Assembly: GCF_017897595.1 (NCBI RefSeq)
Contig: NZ_JAGKIK010000003.1
Location: 248,001-312,000, forward strand
Length of the DNA: 64,000 bases
Source: Aquimarina sp. U1-2
Lineage (GTDB): Bacteria > Bacteroidota > Bacteroidia > Flavobacteriales > Flavobacteriaceae
Reading direction: 5' to 3'
Shown here: in pieces, positions 8,446-18,405 of the stretch
How the letters are laid out: every line of letters starts with the position of its first letter
How positions within the stretch are numbered: the stretch's first letter is position 1
Translations under genes and position numbers: made by a program
Notes under the pieces: generated by a model
What the model saw: only the letters and a program-made list of their open reading frames with translations
What the model was told of the DNA's origin: nothing
Databases searched by the model: none

Positions 8446-9183
8446 TTAATCTAGTAAAGCTTCCTTTAAACGAATAGCATCTTTTTTATATAAACCGTTG
8501 TATTGTATAATGGCGTTGAGTAGCGGCTTCATCTTTTGAATTTTACCCAGTTTGAGATATGTTAATAAAAGATACCATCTCGAATTTTCATAATATGGGC
8601 TGTCTTCAGGAATACTTTCAAATAGTAGGATGGCTTTTTGTTCAGTATTAGTATTCATATAACTATTTCCCAAATACAATTTGTATTGGTCATTAATATT
8701 GGCTTTATTTTCCAGAGCTTCGATAACGCGAGTATAGTTTTGATTAACATAACTACTTACAACATCCTGTAATTCGGTAATGGGCTTTCCTCGAGTGATA
8801 TCCTCTGCCGGAAAGGGTTGGTAATATGTTGCATAAAGTTCTTGTGTTCGATTTTGCGAGTCAAACGTATACCAAAAGAAGGAAGCTATACCCAAAATAA
8901 TAACAATAGATGCTGCGATTCGCCAATTTGAAGAAAAAAATGGTTGGGAAGCAGAATGTTCTTCCTCTTTTTTAATCTTTTTAGAAATTGTTACCAATTT
9001 TTCTTTAAACTTCAAAGTATCCCGATCACTTAGGGTTTGGTGTAAGGATCGATGTTTTTCAACTTCGTTTTGCAGTTCGACAGTATTGGCTATTTCTTTT
9101 TCAAACGCCAATACTTCATCCTGGGATAGCGTATTATTAAGATATGCTTCTATTTTTTCAAATATTTCTGGAGTTCGTTCCAT
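8446..9183 (-). CDS. Membrane anti-sigma-like protein with TPR-like periplasmic part
   Basis: The 245-residue protein has an N-terminal cytoplasmic region (1-87) beginning MERTPEIFEKIEAYLNNTLS, the usual opening of Bacteroidota anti-sigma proteins. One membrane helix follows at about 88-106 (AASIVIILGIASFFWYTF), then a C-terminal half of helical, TPR-like repeats (YKLYLGNSYMNTNTEQKAIL; YYENSRWYLLLTYLKLGK). No zinc-binding HxxxCxxC is seen. The gene follows the ECF sigma gene by 5 nt, which supports an anti-sigma role. The periplasmic half could receive a signal, perhaps from the divergent TPR-CHAT protease (inference). Confidence 0.65.
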   Translation of the reverse strand: MERTPEIFEKIEAYLNNTLSQDEVLAFEKEIANTVELQNEVEKHRSLHQTLSDRDTLKFKEKLVTISKKIKKEEEHSASQPFFSSNWRIAASIVIILGIASFFWYTFDSQNRTQELYATYYQPFPAEDITRGKPITELQDVVSSYVNQNYTRVIEALENKANINDQYKLYLGNSYMNTNTEQKAILLFESIPEDSPYYENSRWYLLLTYLKLGKIQKMKPLLNAIIQYNGLYKKDAIRLKEALLD

Positions 9184-9188
9184 TAATT

Positions 9189-9770
9189 TTATTTCTTTTC
9201 AAGAATTTGTTGTAACTCTTTGTATATGGGATCTTTTTCGATCATATGGATCAAAGATTGTTTACACTCAAATTTCTTTTTCCTGGTATACGTTTCAGAA
9301 TACCCGGTAATACCTGATATTTCTTTCATACTTTTGCCTTCAAAAACCAAAGAAAGTACTTCTTTGCAGCGGTCGCTAAGTCGTATAAAATACTTTCGAT
9401 ACACGTGATCACGTTCGTTCCTTTCAATCTCTTGGATGATTGCTGGATGTACAGATTCAGTAGTTACGCTTAGATCATCTGTACGCACTATTTTTTTATT
9501 TTTTCGTAAGCGATTTCTCCAAATATTCTTACACACCCCATAAAAGTAGGTTTGTAATGATGAATGTAATACTAGAGCATCTGTTTTTGCTTTTTGATAA
9601 ACCAACACCATCGCGTCCTGAAACACATCTTCAACATCTTCTTCATTGCCAGAATTCTGAAGGATATATCCCTTGATATAGGGCAGGTTTTTCTTATAAA
9701 ACGCTGTGATAGTACCTTCATCACCGGCTGCAATACCTTCCAAAATTTTGAGATCCTTGGCGTTGCTCAT
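9189..9770 (-). CDS. ECF-type RNA polymerase sigma factor
   Basis: The 193-residue protein shows region 2 (FYKKNLPYIKGYIL, then EDVEDVFQDAMVLVYQ, the core-binding and -10 segment, and LQTYFYGVCKNIWRNRLRK). Region 4 near the C-terminus reads LSDRCKEVLSLVFEGKSMKE followed by ISGITGYSETYTRKKKFECK. It forms a pair with the downstream membrane protein and is divergent from the TPR-CHAT gene, with a 272-nt gap that should hold promoters for both. Confidence 0.88.
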   Translation of the reverse strand: MSNAKDLKILEGIAAGDEGTITAFYKKNLPYIKGYILQNSGNEEDVEDVFQDAMVLVYQKAKTDALVLHSSLQTYFYGVCKNIWRNRLRKNKKIVRTDDLSVTTESVHPAIIQEIERNERDHVYRKYFIRLSDRCKEVLSLVFEGKSMKEISGITGYSETYTRKKKFECKQSLIHMIEKDPIYKELQQILEKK

Positions 9771-10042
9771 TGTTTTATGTAGTAGGGTACAAGATTGTTA
9801 CCTTATTTTTAATTTTTTAATATATATTTAACTAAAGTTGTTCTCGTAGTATTTCTCTCTTTATTGAATTGATCAAATTGATAAGTATTAAATGTAATGT
9901 ACAATACGCTTTTATTTGTTATGTAAAAGTAACAATTTTAGTTTCTTTGCTATTAACCAAGAAGCATATTTATAACACCACATCGGGTGCTGCAATTTTT
10001 AAGCGTGGTACATTGGGGCGTTTTCAGAAAGGATACATAATA

Positions 10043-13000
10043 ATGAAGCAGATGTTTAAATTAGTACTATTTTTATTTGTGTCGATTGGATTTAGTCAAA
10101 ATCAAACCGATACCATTCCTGCATTCCAATACTTTAAAAAAGCAGATTCATTATTCGCACAAAAAAAACTTGATAGTGCAGTAGTGTATTTTAAAAAAGC
10201 ATTGCCTGTTTATAAAAAAGCTGAGGCATGGGAGCAGGTGGTGAGGTGTTATGATAAAATTTCTGAAAGTCATAAAGAAAACGATAGCTATAATAAGGCA
10301 ACAAACTATGCTAAAAAAGCACTGAAAGTGCAAAGAAAATTTTTCCGAAAAAGTGACGTAGAAGAACAAGAAATCTTATATAAGATTGGAATAATTTATC
10401 ATCTTCAAGATGATTATAAAAATGCATTGAAACAATACTTTGAAGCTTTAAAATTAGTCCATTTAAATAATGAAAATTTTAATTTGGTTGCCAAAATCTA
10501 TAGTAGTATGGCCGCGGTCCTATATAATACTGGAAAGCTTAAGCAAGCTGAGCACTATCAACGAAAGGCAATAGACTTAACACAATCTCCTTATTGTAGC
10601 TTAAGAACGAAGAGTATTTCATCTTTCTATAATAATATGGGAAGAATATATAGCTATATAGATAAGCTAGATGAAGGAATGAAATATCACAAAAAAGCAC
10701 TTTCTATGGCTCAAAATGATTCGACAGATAATTATTTAGAATTGGCGTTTTCATTTGATGGGATAGGGATCGTTCACGAAAGACAAGGTAATTACAATAA
10801 AGCTCTTATATGTTATAAAAAACGATTGAAATACCTTAGAAAAGCTTATGGTAAAGATGACAATAGAACTTTAAAAGCTTCTAGCAAAATAGGTATAATT
10901 TATAGAAAAATGGGGAGGTACGATTTAGCTTTGAAGCTTTACAATAAAGAATTAAAATCAGAAATCGAAAAAAATAATGAAGAAAGTCTTAATGTCGCAA
11001 ATTTATGTAATAATTTAGGAGTTGTCTATAAGTATAAAGGTCAGTACAATAAAGCGCTGACTTATTTCAAAAAATCTATTCTCATCAATTCTCGTTTCAG
11101 AAGTGAAACTAATCATTATGTTGCAAGAAATTATAATAATGTAGGCAAAGTCTTTGAATTAATGGGTTTATACGAAAAATCATTATACTATTTTAATAAA
11201 TCTCTTGACATCAGAAAAAAAATATACGGTAATACTCATGGTTCAATATCAGAATCCTATGACAACATCGGAATAATATATCGTATTAAAGAGCAATGTC
11301 ATAGAGCTTTATCCTATTTAGAAAAATCACATAAAATAAAAACCTCTATTTTTGGTTTATTTCACCCTGAAACTGCAAACTCCTACGAAAATATTGGAAC
11401 ACTCTATTTGAGAACAGGCAACATCGAGTTATCATTACAAAACTACCAGGAAGCACTTGATATACGTCTTACAGTTTTTGGAGAACACCATCCTAAAGTA
11501 GCTCTTCTACATAATTATATGGCAGAAGCTTACTTTATAAAAGAAGATTTCAAAAATGCATTACTCCATTATAAAAAAGCGGTAGACGCCAATCTGATAC
11601 TAGACAAGAACTATCAATATCTCGATCAAACAATTATACTCACTACGCTTAAAGGCCAAGCCAAAACTTACGAAGCTTTATATAAACAAAATAGCAATAG
11701 AAATAATCTTAGCCAGGCTATAAAGACCTATCAAAAAGCTGACACCATCATCAATCGGATTAGACAAAGTTTTACCAATTATCAAGATAAGATTGCCTTT
11801 GCCAAAACCGCAAAAGAAATCTATCAGGGTGCTATTGCTATACAACTTTTACACTACAAAATCGATAAAGATCCCTATGCGCTAGAGCAAGCCTTTTATT
11901 ATGCCGAGCGCAGTAAAGCCAACACCCTAAATGAGTTGCTACATACTACCAATGCTATTAATTTTACAGGATTACCCACGACGGTGACAGCGCTTGAAAA
12001 AGAATTACGCATTGATTATGCCTTTTATCAATCACAACTTACAAAAGAGCTGTCTGCTCAAGAAAAGGATGCAGTAAAAATTTCAGAATATGAGGGTAAA
12101 ATATTTGACATCGGTAGGCGACAAGATTCATTGACTGAGGTATTAGAAAACCAATATCCTAAATACTATCAGCTAAAACATAAAAATAATAGATATGCTC
12201 TGGCTGATATTCAAAAAAAACTTACCAAAAACAAAACTATGATCGAGTTTTTTACCTCAGACAGTACGACCTATGTTTTTACTATTTCAAAAGAAGCTGT
12301 TGCGGTTAAAGAACTTTTAACCCCCAAACTCAAAAAATATCTTGAAGAATTTCGTGAAACTATTACATCTAAAAACCTATCACACTATAAAGCATCTGCT
12401 TACCAACTTTATCAACAACTCTTGGCTCCGGTAGCTCATCAATTGATAGGAGATGAATTGATCATCGTACCCGATGGACCGTTATGGCATCTTAATTTTG
12501 ATTTGTTACTAACTCAGAACGACGCTTCAAACAACCCAAAAAAGTTATCGTACCTACTTAACGACTTTGCCATTACCTATGCCAACTCTGCCAATTTATT
12601 GTTTCCTACGACACCTACAGATCATAAGATCCAAAAACGGGAAGAATGTTTGGCATTTTCATTTTCAGATAGTTCCAAGGGTATCGACAACCAAAGTATG
12701 AGTTTGGCAGCGTTAAGAGACGCAGGAAACGATTTACCGGGAACCCGTAAAGAGATCAGAGCTATTTCTGAGATTATTGATGGGCGGTACTATTATGGAT
12801 CAGAAGCAAAAGAGTCAAATTTTAAGAAAAATGCCAATCGATACAATATCTTACACCTGGCCTTGCATGGCGAAGTAGATAACGAAAGACCAGAAAACTC
12901 AAAGCTGTACTTCACAAAAGCCAAGGATACTGTAGAAGATAATTTTCTGTATAGTCATGAGTTGTTTGCTTTGGATATCCCTGCAGAGCTTACGGTATTG

Positions 13001-13390
13001 AGTGCATGTAATACCGGGACCGGTAAAATTGCCAAAGGAGAAGGAATCATGAGTCTGGGCAATGCTTTTCAATATGCAGGAACCAAAAGTTTGTTGCTAA
13101 GTAGCTGGGAAGTCTCTGATCACACCACACCACAGTTAATGAAGTATTTCTACAGCAATTTGAAAAAAGGAACAAACAAAGCAAAAGCATTACAGCAAGC
13201 CAAACTGCAGTATTTATATACCGCCAACCCAAATCGCGCACATCCCTTCTATTGGGGAGGTTTTTATTTGGTCGGTGATGCAGCACCCATTCAATTTGCC
13301 AAGGATTTAACGTGGTATTGGGTGTTGGGGGCACTGATATTTATATTCTTATTAGGAGGCCTATTTTGGTATGTTAAGCCTGGTAAATAA
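10043..13390 (+). CDS. Secreted, membrane-anchored TPR-CHAT caspase-like protease
   Basis: The 1115-residue protein starts with a signal peptide (MKQMFKLVLFLFVSIGFSQ). About a dozen TPR units follow (roughly 20-560), many of the tetratricopeptide/kinesin-light-chain form such as SYENIGTLYLRTGNIELSLQ. A linker leads into a C-terminal CHAT domain (about 760-1080). The caspase dyad is intact: His942 in HLALHG and Cys989 in LSACNTG. A membrane helix (about 1091-1111) and a short KPGK tail end the protein, so TPR and protease should face the periplasm. The ATG at 10043 is chosen because it begins the signal peptide. CHAT proteases cleave partner proteins on a signal sensed by the TPRs; the partner is unknown. 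The divergent ECF/anti-sigma pair is an attractive candidate. Confidence 0.85.
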   Translation: MKQMFKLVLFLFVSIGFSQNQTDTIPAFQYFKKADSLFAQKKLDSAVVYFKKALPVYKKAEAWEQVVRCYDKISESHKENDSYNKATNYAKKALKVQRKFFRKSDVEEQEILYKIGIIYHLQDDYKNALKQYFEALKLVHLNNENFNLVAKIYSSMAAVLYNTGKLKQAEHYQRKAIDLTQSPYCSLRTKSISSFYNNMGRIYSYIDKLDEGMKYHKKALSMAQNDSTDNYLELAFSFDGIGIVHERQGNYNKALICYKKRLKYLRKAYGKDDNRTLKASSKIGIIYRKMGRYDLALKLYNKELKSEIEKNNEESLNVANLCNNLGVVYKYKGQYNKALTYFKKSILINSRFRSETNHYVARNYNNVGKVFELMGLYEKSLYYFNKSLDIRKKIYGNTHGSISESYDNIGIIYRIKEQCHRALSYLEKSHKIKTSIFGLFHPETANSYENIGTLYLRTGNIELSLQNYQEALDIRLTVFGEHHPKVALLHNYMAEAYFIKEDFKNALLHYKKAVDANLILDKNYQYLDQTIILTTLKGQAKTYEALYKQNSNRNNLSQAIKTYQKADTIINRIRQSFTNYQDKIAFAKTAKEIYQGAIAIQLLHYKIDKDPYALEQAFYYAERSKANTLNELLHTTNAINFTGLPTTVTALEKELRIDYAFYQSQLTKELSAQEKDAVKISEYEGKIFDIGRRQDSLTEVLENQYPKYYQLKHKNNRYALADIQKKLTKNKTMIEFFTSDSTTYVFTISKEAVAVKELLTPKLKKYLEEFRETITSKNLSHYKASAYQLYQQLLAPVAHQLIGDELIIVPDGPLWHLNFDLLLTQNDASNNPKKLSYLLNDFAITYANSANLLFPTTPTDHKIQKREECLAFSFSDSSKGIDNQSMSLAALRDAGNDLPGTRKEIRAISEIIDGRYYYGSEAKESNFKKNANRYNILHLALHGEVDNERPENSKLYFTKAKDTVEDNFLYSHELFALDIPAELTVLSACNTGTGKIAKGEGIMSLGNAFQYAGTKSLLLSSWEVSDHTTPQLMKYFYSNLKKGTNKAKALQQAKLQYLYTANPNRAHPFYWGGFYLVGDAAPIQFAKDLTWYWVLGALIFIFLLGGLFWYVKPGK

Positions 13391-13568
13391 TCTTCAACAA
13401 GCTGAAATAACAAAAGAATGTATACCACTATAAAATCAATGTCACCTGCACATGTCGAAATGCAAATTCAGGTTCTACCAAAGGTTTTCTATTGGTAATA
13501 GTATAATACCTCACCGCATCAAAATTGTCGTAGCATTCTTCCCTTTAGGTTTTAGAAGCATATTTGTG

Positions 13569-13577
13569 TAATTTTGC
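13569..13577 (+). promoter_or_regulatory. Promoter -7 element of GDPD gene
   Basis: TAATTTTGC fits the Bacteroidota -7 form TAnnTTTG and lies 18 nt before the chosen ATG. No convincing -33 element was identified. Confidence 0.45.
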
Positions 13578-13594
13578 AGCGGAATTTAACCTAT

Positions 13595-14272
13595 ATGAAA
13601 ATATTTGGACATCGTGGTGCCGCTGGTCTGGTAGCAGAAAATACATTGGCATCTATCGCAGAAGCACTCATTCATCCTATCGACGGAATCGAAATAGACG
13701 TACACTGTTGTAAATCTGGAGAATTGGTGGTCATTCATGACGAAACTCTTGCCCGAACCACTAATGGTATAGGTGATATTGCGGATTGCACTCTTGAGCA
13801 GTTAAAACAGTTTACTACTAAAGAAGGTTTTTTAATACCTACGCTAGCCGAAGTTTTGCAGTTCGTTAACGGTCGATGCACATTGAATATCGAACTTAAA
13901 GGAAAAAAAACCGCATTACCTACTCTAGATTTGATAGAACAATATATCCAACAAAGAGACTGGGAGTTTCATGATTTTATACTTTCCAGTTTTGATCATT
14001 CACAATTATTTGATATTCAAAAGAAAACTACTAAGTTTAAATTAGGAGTGCTTACCGAAGAAAATAGTAAAGCTGTGCTATCAACGGCTCATAATTTGGA
14101 AGCGTATTCTATTCATCCACCCGTTGCATCCCTTACCAAAGACGATGTGATGCAAATACATGATCACGGATTCAAACTTTATGTCTGGACCGTAAACAAA
14201 GAATCGTCGATACGCCGATTAAAAAAATGGAATGTAGACGCAATTATCACAGATTTTCCAAACTTTGCATGA
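13595..14272 (+). CDS. Glycerophosphodiester phosphodiesterase
   Basis: The 225-residue protein shows the GDPD signature: FGHRGAAGLVAENTLASI at the N-terminus (catalytic His and Glu), IEIDVHCCKSGELVVIHDE (metal-binding Glu/Asp and second His), LNIELKGKK, and the C-terminal YVWTVNKESSIRRL. These enzymes split glycerophosphodiesters into glycerol-3-phosphate and an alcohol. The ATG at 13595 puts the HRG motif at the usual place; a TTG 21 nt upstream is less likely. No signal peptide is seen, so it is probably cytoplasmic. The stop overlaps the next start (ATGA). Confidence 0.9.
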   Translation: MKIFGHRGAAGLVAENTLASIAEALIHPIDGIEIDVHCCKSGELVVIHDETLARTTNGIGDIADCTLEQLKQFTTKEGFLIPTLAEVLQFVNGRCTLNIELKGKKTALPTLDLIEQYIQQRDWEFHDFILSSFDHSQLFDIQKKTTKFKLGVLTEENSKAVLSTAHNLEAYSIHPPVASLTKDDVMQIHDHGFKLYVWTVNKESSIRRLKKWNVDAIITDFPNFA

Positions 14273-15489
14273 TACATTATGATCTTATTATCGTAGGTGG
14301 TGGAGCTGCCGGTTTTTTTACAGCTATTAATGCGGCTGAACATAATACGGCGCTAACTATTGCTATACTAGAAAGAGGAAAAGAAGTACTTTCTAAAGTA
14401 CGTATATCTGGAGGAGGTCGATGTAATGTAACACATGCCGAATTTATTCCAAATGAGTTAAGTAAAAACTACCCTCGGGGTGAAAAAGAACTTAAGGGTC
14501 CTTTTCACACTTTTATGACCGGTGATACTATGGATTGGTTCGATCGAAGAGGTGTCGAATTAAAGATTGAAGAAGATGGGAGAATCTTTCCTGTCTCTAA
14601 CGACTCTCAAACGATTATTGATTGTTTTTTATCGGAAACCAAGCGGTTGGGTATTGAAGTACATACTCAACATGCGGTAAAAGATGTTCAGCAGGAAAAT
14701 GACATTTGGAAAATCGAAACCACTCAGGGAAAGTATTCGGCTACAAAATTATTGATCGCTACGGGAAGTAATCCAAAAATATGGAACATACTTCAAAAAT
14801 TAGGGCATACTACGGTTAGTCCCGTTCCTTCATTATTTACTTTCAATATTAAGGATTCGAGAATTAAAGCGTTACCAGGAGTAGTGACTCGTGCTACTGT
14901 AAGCGTCGAAAATTCAAAACTAATTAGTGAAGGACCTCTGCTCATTACGCACTGGGGTATGAGTGGTCCTGCCGTACTAAAACTATCGGCCTGGGGAGCT
15001 GTAGCATTACACAAGCTTAACTATGATTTTACAATTAAGGTAAACTGGCTTCGGCACTATACTCAGCAAGAGATTTTTGATGAGTTAAAACTTCTCAAGA
15101 CCGATCATGCACGGCAACACTTATATACAAACACTCAGTTTGAACTGCCAAAAAGACTTTGGCAAAGTTTGGTAATTGCTTCCGGAATTCAGGAAAATAC
15201 ACGATGGGCAGATGTTAATAAACAGCAACTTCTTCAGTTATCAAAAGAACTTACTGAAGGTATTTTTTTGGTTCATGGAAAAAGTACATTTAAAGAAGAA
15301 TTCGTAACCGCAGGTGGTATCGACCTGAAAGAAGTAAACTTTAAAACGTTTGAAAGTAAAAAATTCAAAAATCTCTATTTTGCAGGTGAAGTGTTAAATA
15401 TTGATGCTATTACCGGTGGATTCAATTTTCAAAATGCCTGGACGGGTGGTTTTATAGCAGCACGAGCTATTGCTTTAGATTCAAATTGA
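14269..15489 (+). CDS. BaiN/HI0933-family flavoprotein
   Basis: The 406-residue protein has the FAD-binding Rossmann start YDLIIVGGGAAGFFTAINAA, then VRISGGGRCNVTH, and the family's C-terminal AGEVLNIDAITGGFNFQNAW. It belongs to the HI0933/YhiN flavoprotein family (related to BaiN), whose substrate is mostly unknown. The ATG at 14269 overlaps the GDPD stop by 4 nt, so the two are translationally coupled. Confidence 0.88.
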   Translation: MIHYDLIIVGGGAAGFFTAINAAEHNTALTIAILERGKEVLSKVRISGGGRCNVTHAEFIPNELSKNYPRGEKELKGPFHTFMTGDTMDWFDRRGVELKIEEDGRIFPVSNDSQTIIDCFLSETKRLGIEVHTQHAVKDVQQENDIWKIETTQGKYSATKLLIATGSNPKIWNILQKLGHTTVSPVPSLFTFNIKDSRIKALPGVVTRATVSVENSKLISEGPLLITHWGMSGPAVLKLSAWGAVALHKLNYDFTIKVNWLRHYTQQEIFDELKLLKTDHARQHLYTNTQFELPKRLWQSLVIASGIQENTRWADVNKQQLLQLSKELTEGIFLVHGKSTFKEEFVTAGGIDLKEVNFKTFESKKFKNLYFAGEVLNIDAITGGFNFQNAWTGGFIAARAIALDSN

Positions 15490-15637
15490 AATATAATTAA
15501 GGCACAGATTAAGTTTAAATTTTAATACGTAAAGCCAAAGGCATATAACGAACCTGTGATGATATGACGGATTCTATTCGAGCATTCAAATCAAAAACAC
15601 AACAGCTAAAATGAAGATTAATAAAATTTAAATATGT

Positions 15638-15751
15638 GAAACGAACATTAATAAATTTTAAAAATTACTTCACAAAAGGAAATGTTTAAAATTTTTAATG
15701 TGAGAGCGTAGCGGTTACATACGTTCTCAATTTTTTAATTATTTCGTTTTC
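15638..15751. repeat. Palindromic intergenic element, copy D (weak)
   Basis: An imperfect inverted repeat runs from GAAACGAACATTAAT at the left to ATAATTTCGTTTTC at the right. The centre GAGAGCGTA-N9-TACGTTCTC (15702-15728) folds on itself and contains GCGTAGCGG, the reverse form of the CCGCTACG piece found in copy A. Membership is less certain than for copies A and C. Confidence 0.35.
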
Positions 15752-15775
15752 AAACAATTAAAAAGATTTAAACGT

Positions 15776-16333
15776 ATGAAAACACACATTGCTTTATTGC
15801 GAGGAATAAACGTTGCCGGACAAAAGAAAATCAACATGAGTGATTTAAAATCTTTGTTTGAAAAACTTGGCCTCACATCGGTTACTACATATATTCAAAG
15901 CGGTAACGTTGTTTTTAATAGCACGTCAAACAATACAGAGAAACTGCGTAGTGATATTGAAGAAGGGATACATAAAACATTTGGTTATTTCGTTCCTGCT
16001 ATCGTATTTGCTAGCGATTCCTTAAACACAATTTATACTAACAATCCATTTTTAAAACGAATACAAAATGGAGAAATTAAAGAAAATAAGATGTATTTTA
16101 CATTTATGAGCAGCCTGCCTATTATTGCTAATTTAGAAAGCCTTCAGGTATTTTCTTCAGGCAAAGAAGCCTTTCAAATACAGGAGAACGTAATTTATCT
16201 ATTTGCTGCTAATGGATATGGAAAAACCAAGCTGAATACCGTGTTTTTTGAGAAAAAATTAAATTGTACCGCCACTACCAGAAACCTGAAGACCGTAGGT
16301 AAATTACTCGAAATAAGTAATCTAATGACTTGA
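15776..16333 (+). CDS. DUF1697 family protein
   Basis: The 185-residue protein opens with MKTHIALLRGINVAGQKKIN and continues LGLTSVTTYIQSGNVVFNS, the hallmark of DUF1697. The C-terminal end TATTRNLKTVGKLLEI also matches. The family is widespread and its function is not established. It has its own start after palindromic element D and no co-directional partner at close range. Confidence 0.85.
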   Translation: MKTHIALLRGINVAGQKKINMSDLKSLFEKLGLTSVTTYIQSGNVVFNSTSNNTEKLRSDIEEGIHKTFGYFVPAIVFASDSLNTIYTNNPFLKRIQNGEIKENKMYFTFMSSLPIIANLESLQVFSSGKEAFQIQENVIYLFAANGYGKTKLNTVFFEKKLNCTATTRNLKTVGKLLEISNLMT

Positions 16334-16407
16334 TTATCAGATATCCCATTCGCTATTCTCATAATTTTATTGTACATTAAGAGGGTCAAATCAACATCCC
16401 CGTAGTT

Positions 16408-17199
16408 ATGAAAAAAATTACCTCTCTCCTTCTATTTGCTTTTTGTATTTGTAATGGTTTATACACGGCAAATGCATGTAACGATAAAGAACCGGTAAAA
16501 CAGCTGTTTCTGGATTATTTAAACAAGATGAACAACCTAAATCAAGGTGCTCAAAAAAAAAGTATACTGTCATTATATGATGAAAAATACAGCGGTAACA
16601 CGGTATACGTAAACTTATCCGGCGCACTGGTAAGAAAAAATTACACCAAAAAAGATATTGCGTCTCAATTGGATGATATTATCAACGATGACAATTATAA
16701 ATTCAAGCTTACACTTGATAAAATCGTGTATCAAATTCAAAAAGAAAGAGCAGGCACCATTTCGGCAGTAATCAATTTTGAATCTTTTATAGAGAAGAAA
16801 ATAGCAGAAAAAGGGACGATCTTAATGGACGTAGTCGCTATTCGTATCAATAGTGAATGGAAAATAGCACAAAATAATATGGTTCGAGTGTCTGAGGCAA
16901 AAGATATAGGTGAATGTGTTTGTTATGTATACGGAAAAGGAAACACCAAATTTGTTACTGAAGTATATTTCCCATCGGGATTAGAATATAGCCAGGAGCT
17001 GGGGTCATTTCAGGTAACTGAAAGAGATAACAAAAGAATTATAAAATCAGATAATAACGAATTTTATTGGGATAAAGATAGCGGAAAACTGATATTTAAA
17101 GGTAACGAAATAGGAAAAGCTACAGAGGCAAAAAAAGCCATAGAATACGTGCTGAAAAATTTGTACAAAGCCTCCTGCGTTAATATCGTTTTTAATTGA
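16408..17199 (+). CDS. Secreted protein of unknown function (NTF2-like N-terminal part)
   Basis: The 263-residue product has a signal peptide (MKKITSLLLFAFCICNGLYT, cut near ANA). The region about 25-160 alternates helices and strands in a way that resembles the NTF2/SnoaL-like fold (VKQLFLDYLNKMNNLNQ; WKIAQNNMVRVSEA), though this is only a resemblance. The C-terminal part is beta-rich with no family I recognise. Cys residues appear near both ends of the mature protein. Function unknown. Confidence 0.5.
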   Translation: MKKITSLLLFAFCICNGLYTANACNDKEPVKQLFLDYLNKMNNLNQGAQKKSILSLYDEKYSGNTVYVNLSGALVRKNYTKKDIASQLDDIINDDNYKFKLTLDKIVYQIQKERAGTISAVINFESFIEKKIAEKGTILMDVVAIRINSEWKIAQNNMVRVSEAKDIGECVCYVYGKGNTKFVTEVYFPSGLEYSQELGSFQVTERDNKRIIKSDNNEFYWDKDSGKLIFKGNEIGKATEAKKAIEYVLKNLYKASCVNIVFN

Positions 17200-17259
17200 C
17201 CCGCTTTTGTCTAATAGCTTATCGTTACATTAAAACACGCTCAATATATAGACCATTTC

Positions 17260-17829
17260 TTATATAATCGTACTATCCTTTAAAAAACCTCGCCATGAGA
17301 TCTCAATGGCCTGATTAATGTGTTTTTCTTGCAATTTGATCTGCTCGTTTTCATGTATTTTCACAAGAGAAACGACATTGCCAAAAAACAATTCTTCCAT
17401 GACTAATGTATTATACGATTTAAACACTTTTTGTCGAATACCCTTTTTAAAATATTCTTCAATTTCGTGGTAATATGTCCTGGCTTTATCTTTGAGAGAT
17501 TGTGGAATTTCTGGAGAACGGGCAATTTGTTCAGAAAATATAAATGCCAAAGGATTATTTACAAAATAATAAAACAGATTTAGCCACATCACCGTAAATT
17601 GTTTTTTGATATCCTCTTCTGGCACATTACGCATAACAACAGTTCCAAAATCCTGAGTAAGCATTAAATACAATTCGGTAATAATCTCTTCTTTATTTTT
17701 AAAATGATGATATACAGTACCATTGGCTACACCCGATTCTTTAATAATTTGTGAGAGAGAAGTAGCACCGATTCCTTGTTTAGTTATTAATTCTAGAGTA
17801 GTCTGTAAGACTATTGCTTTTTTACTCAT
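17260..17829 (-). CDS. TetR/AcrR family transcriptional regulator
   Basis: The 189-residue protein starts MSKKAIVLQTTLELITKQG and has a clear TetR HTH at about 25-46 (TSLSQIIKESGVANGTVYHH, followed by FKNKEEII). The C-terminal ligand-binding region is all-helical and not assigned. It lies 29 nt downstream of tspO on the same strand, so it probably regulates that operon. The ligand is unknown. Confidence 0.88.
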   Translation of the reverse strand: MSKKAIVLQTTLELITKQGIGATSLSQIIKESGVANGTVYHHFKNKEEIITELYLMLTQDFGTVVMRNVPEEDIKKQFTVMWLNLFYYFVNNPLAFIFSEQIARSPEIPQSLKDKARTYYHEIEEYFKKGIRQKVFKSYNTLVMEELFFGNVVSLVKIHENEQIKLQEKHINQAIEISWRGFLKDSTII

Positions 17830-17858
17830 AAAAAACTGAAATTCCTTATTCTAATCAT

Positions 17859-18332
17859 TTAATTTAGTTGCCATATGCCAAAATTTAATGCAGTTGCAAA
17901 AGCAACCCAGACAGCATAAGGGATAAGTAGGTAAGCGGCAATACTGTGTACAATAGTAAACCATTTAATTGTAAATAACAATAGGATAAGTAGGGCAATT
18001 ATATCCAATAATGCGATCAGCGGACTTTGCAATCCGAAGAATAAGATGGACCATGCTGCATTAAGCAGCAATTGAAATCCAAAATGATATAACGCAGTTT
18101 TTACCCATTTATGATAAAAGCCTTTACTCCATACTATTCCGGCAGCAATGCCCATAAGAATATATAGAATAATCCATACCGGAGCGAAAATCCAACTCGG
18201 TGGGGTGAAGGATGGTTTTTTAAGGTTAACATACCAGGTATCAATAGAACTTTGAGTAGCAATACTGCTTAAAAAGCCCACCAGTAAACATATGGAAACG
18301 GCAATACCAATACGAATGAACCTTTTTTTCAT
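17859..18332 (-). CDS. tspO: TspO/MBR family tryptophan-rich sensory protein
   Basis: The 157-residue membrane protein has five predicted helices and the family signature KPSFTPPSWIFAPVWIILY near residues 37-55, with TAWSILFF-like NAAWSILFFGL later. TspO proteins bind tetrapyrroles and cholesterol-like ligands at the membrane and influence stress responses. It is the first gene of a likely tspO-tetR operon. Confidence 0.9.
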   Translation of the reverse strand: MKKRFIRIGIAVSICLLVGFLSSIATQSSIDTWYVNLKKPSFTPPSWIFAPVWIILYILMGIAAGIVWSKGFYHKWVKTALYHFGFQLLLNAAWSILFFGLQSPLIALLDIIALLILLLFTIKWFTIVHSIAAYLLIPYAVWVAFATALNFGIWQLN

Positions 18333-18405
18333 TAAAATTAAGTAACGTCGTACTAAAATAGCAATTTATTTTTACTCCCTAGGTGTCAAAATAGCTTATA
18401 CGACC

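Noticed and set aside
8446..9183. FecR-type anti-sigma of a TonB-receptor system
   Set aside because: No FecR domain and no TonB-dependent receptor gene nearby; the C-terminal half looks TPR-like.
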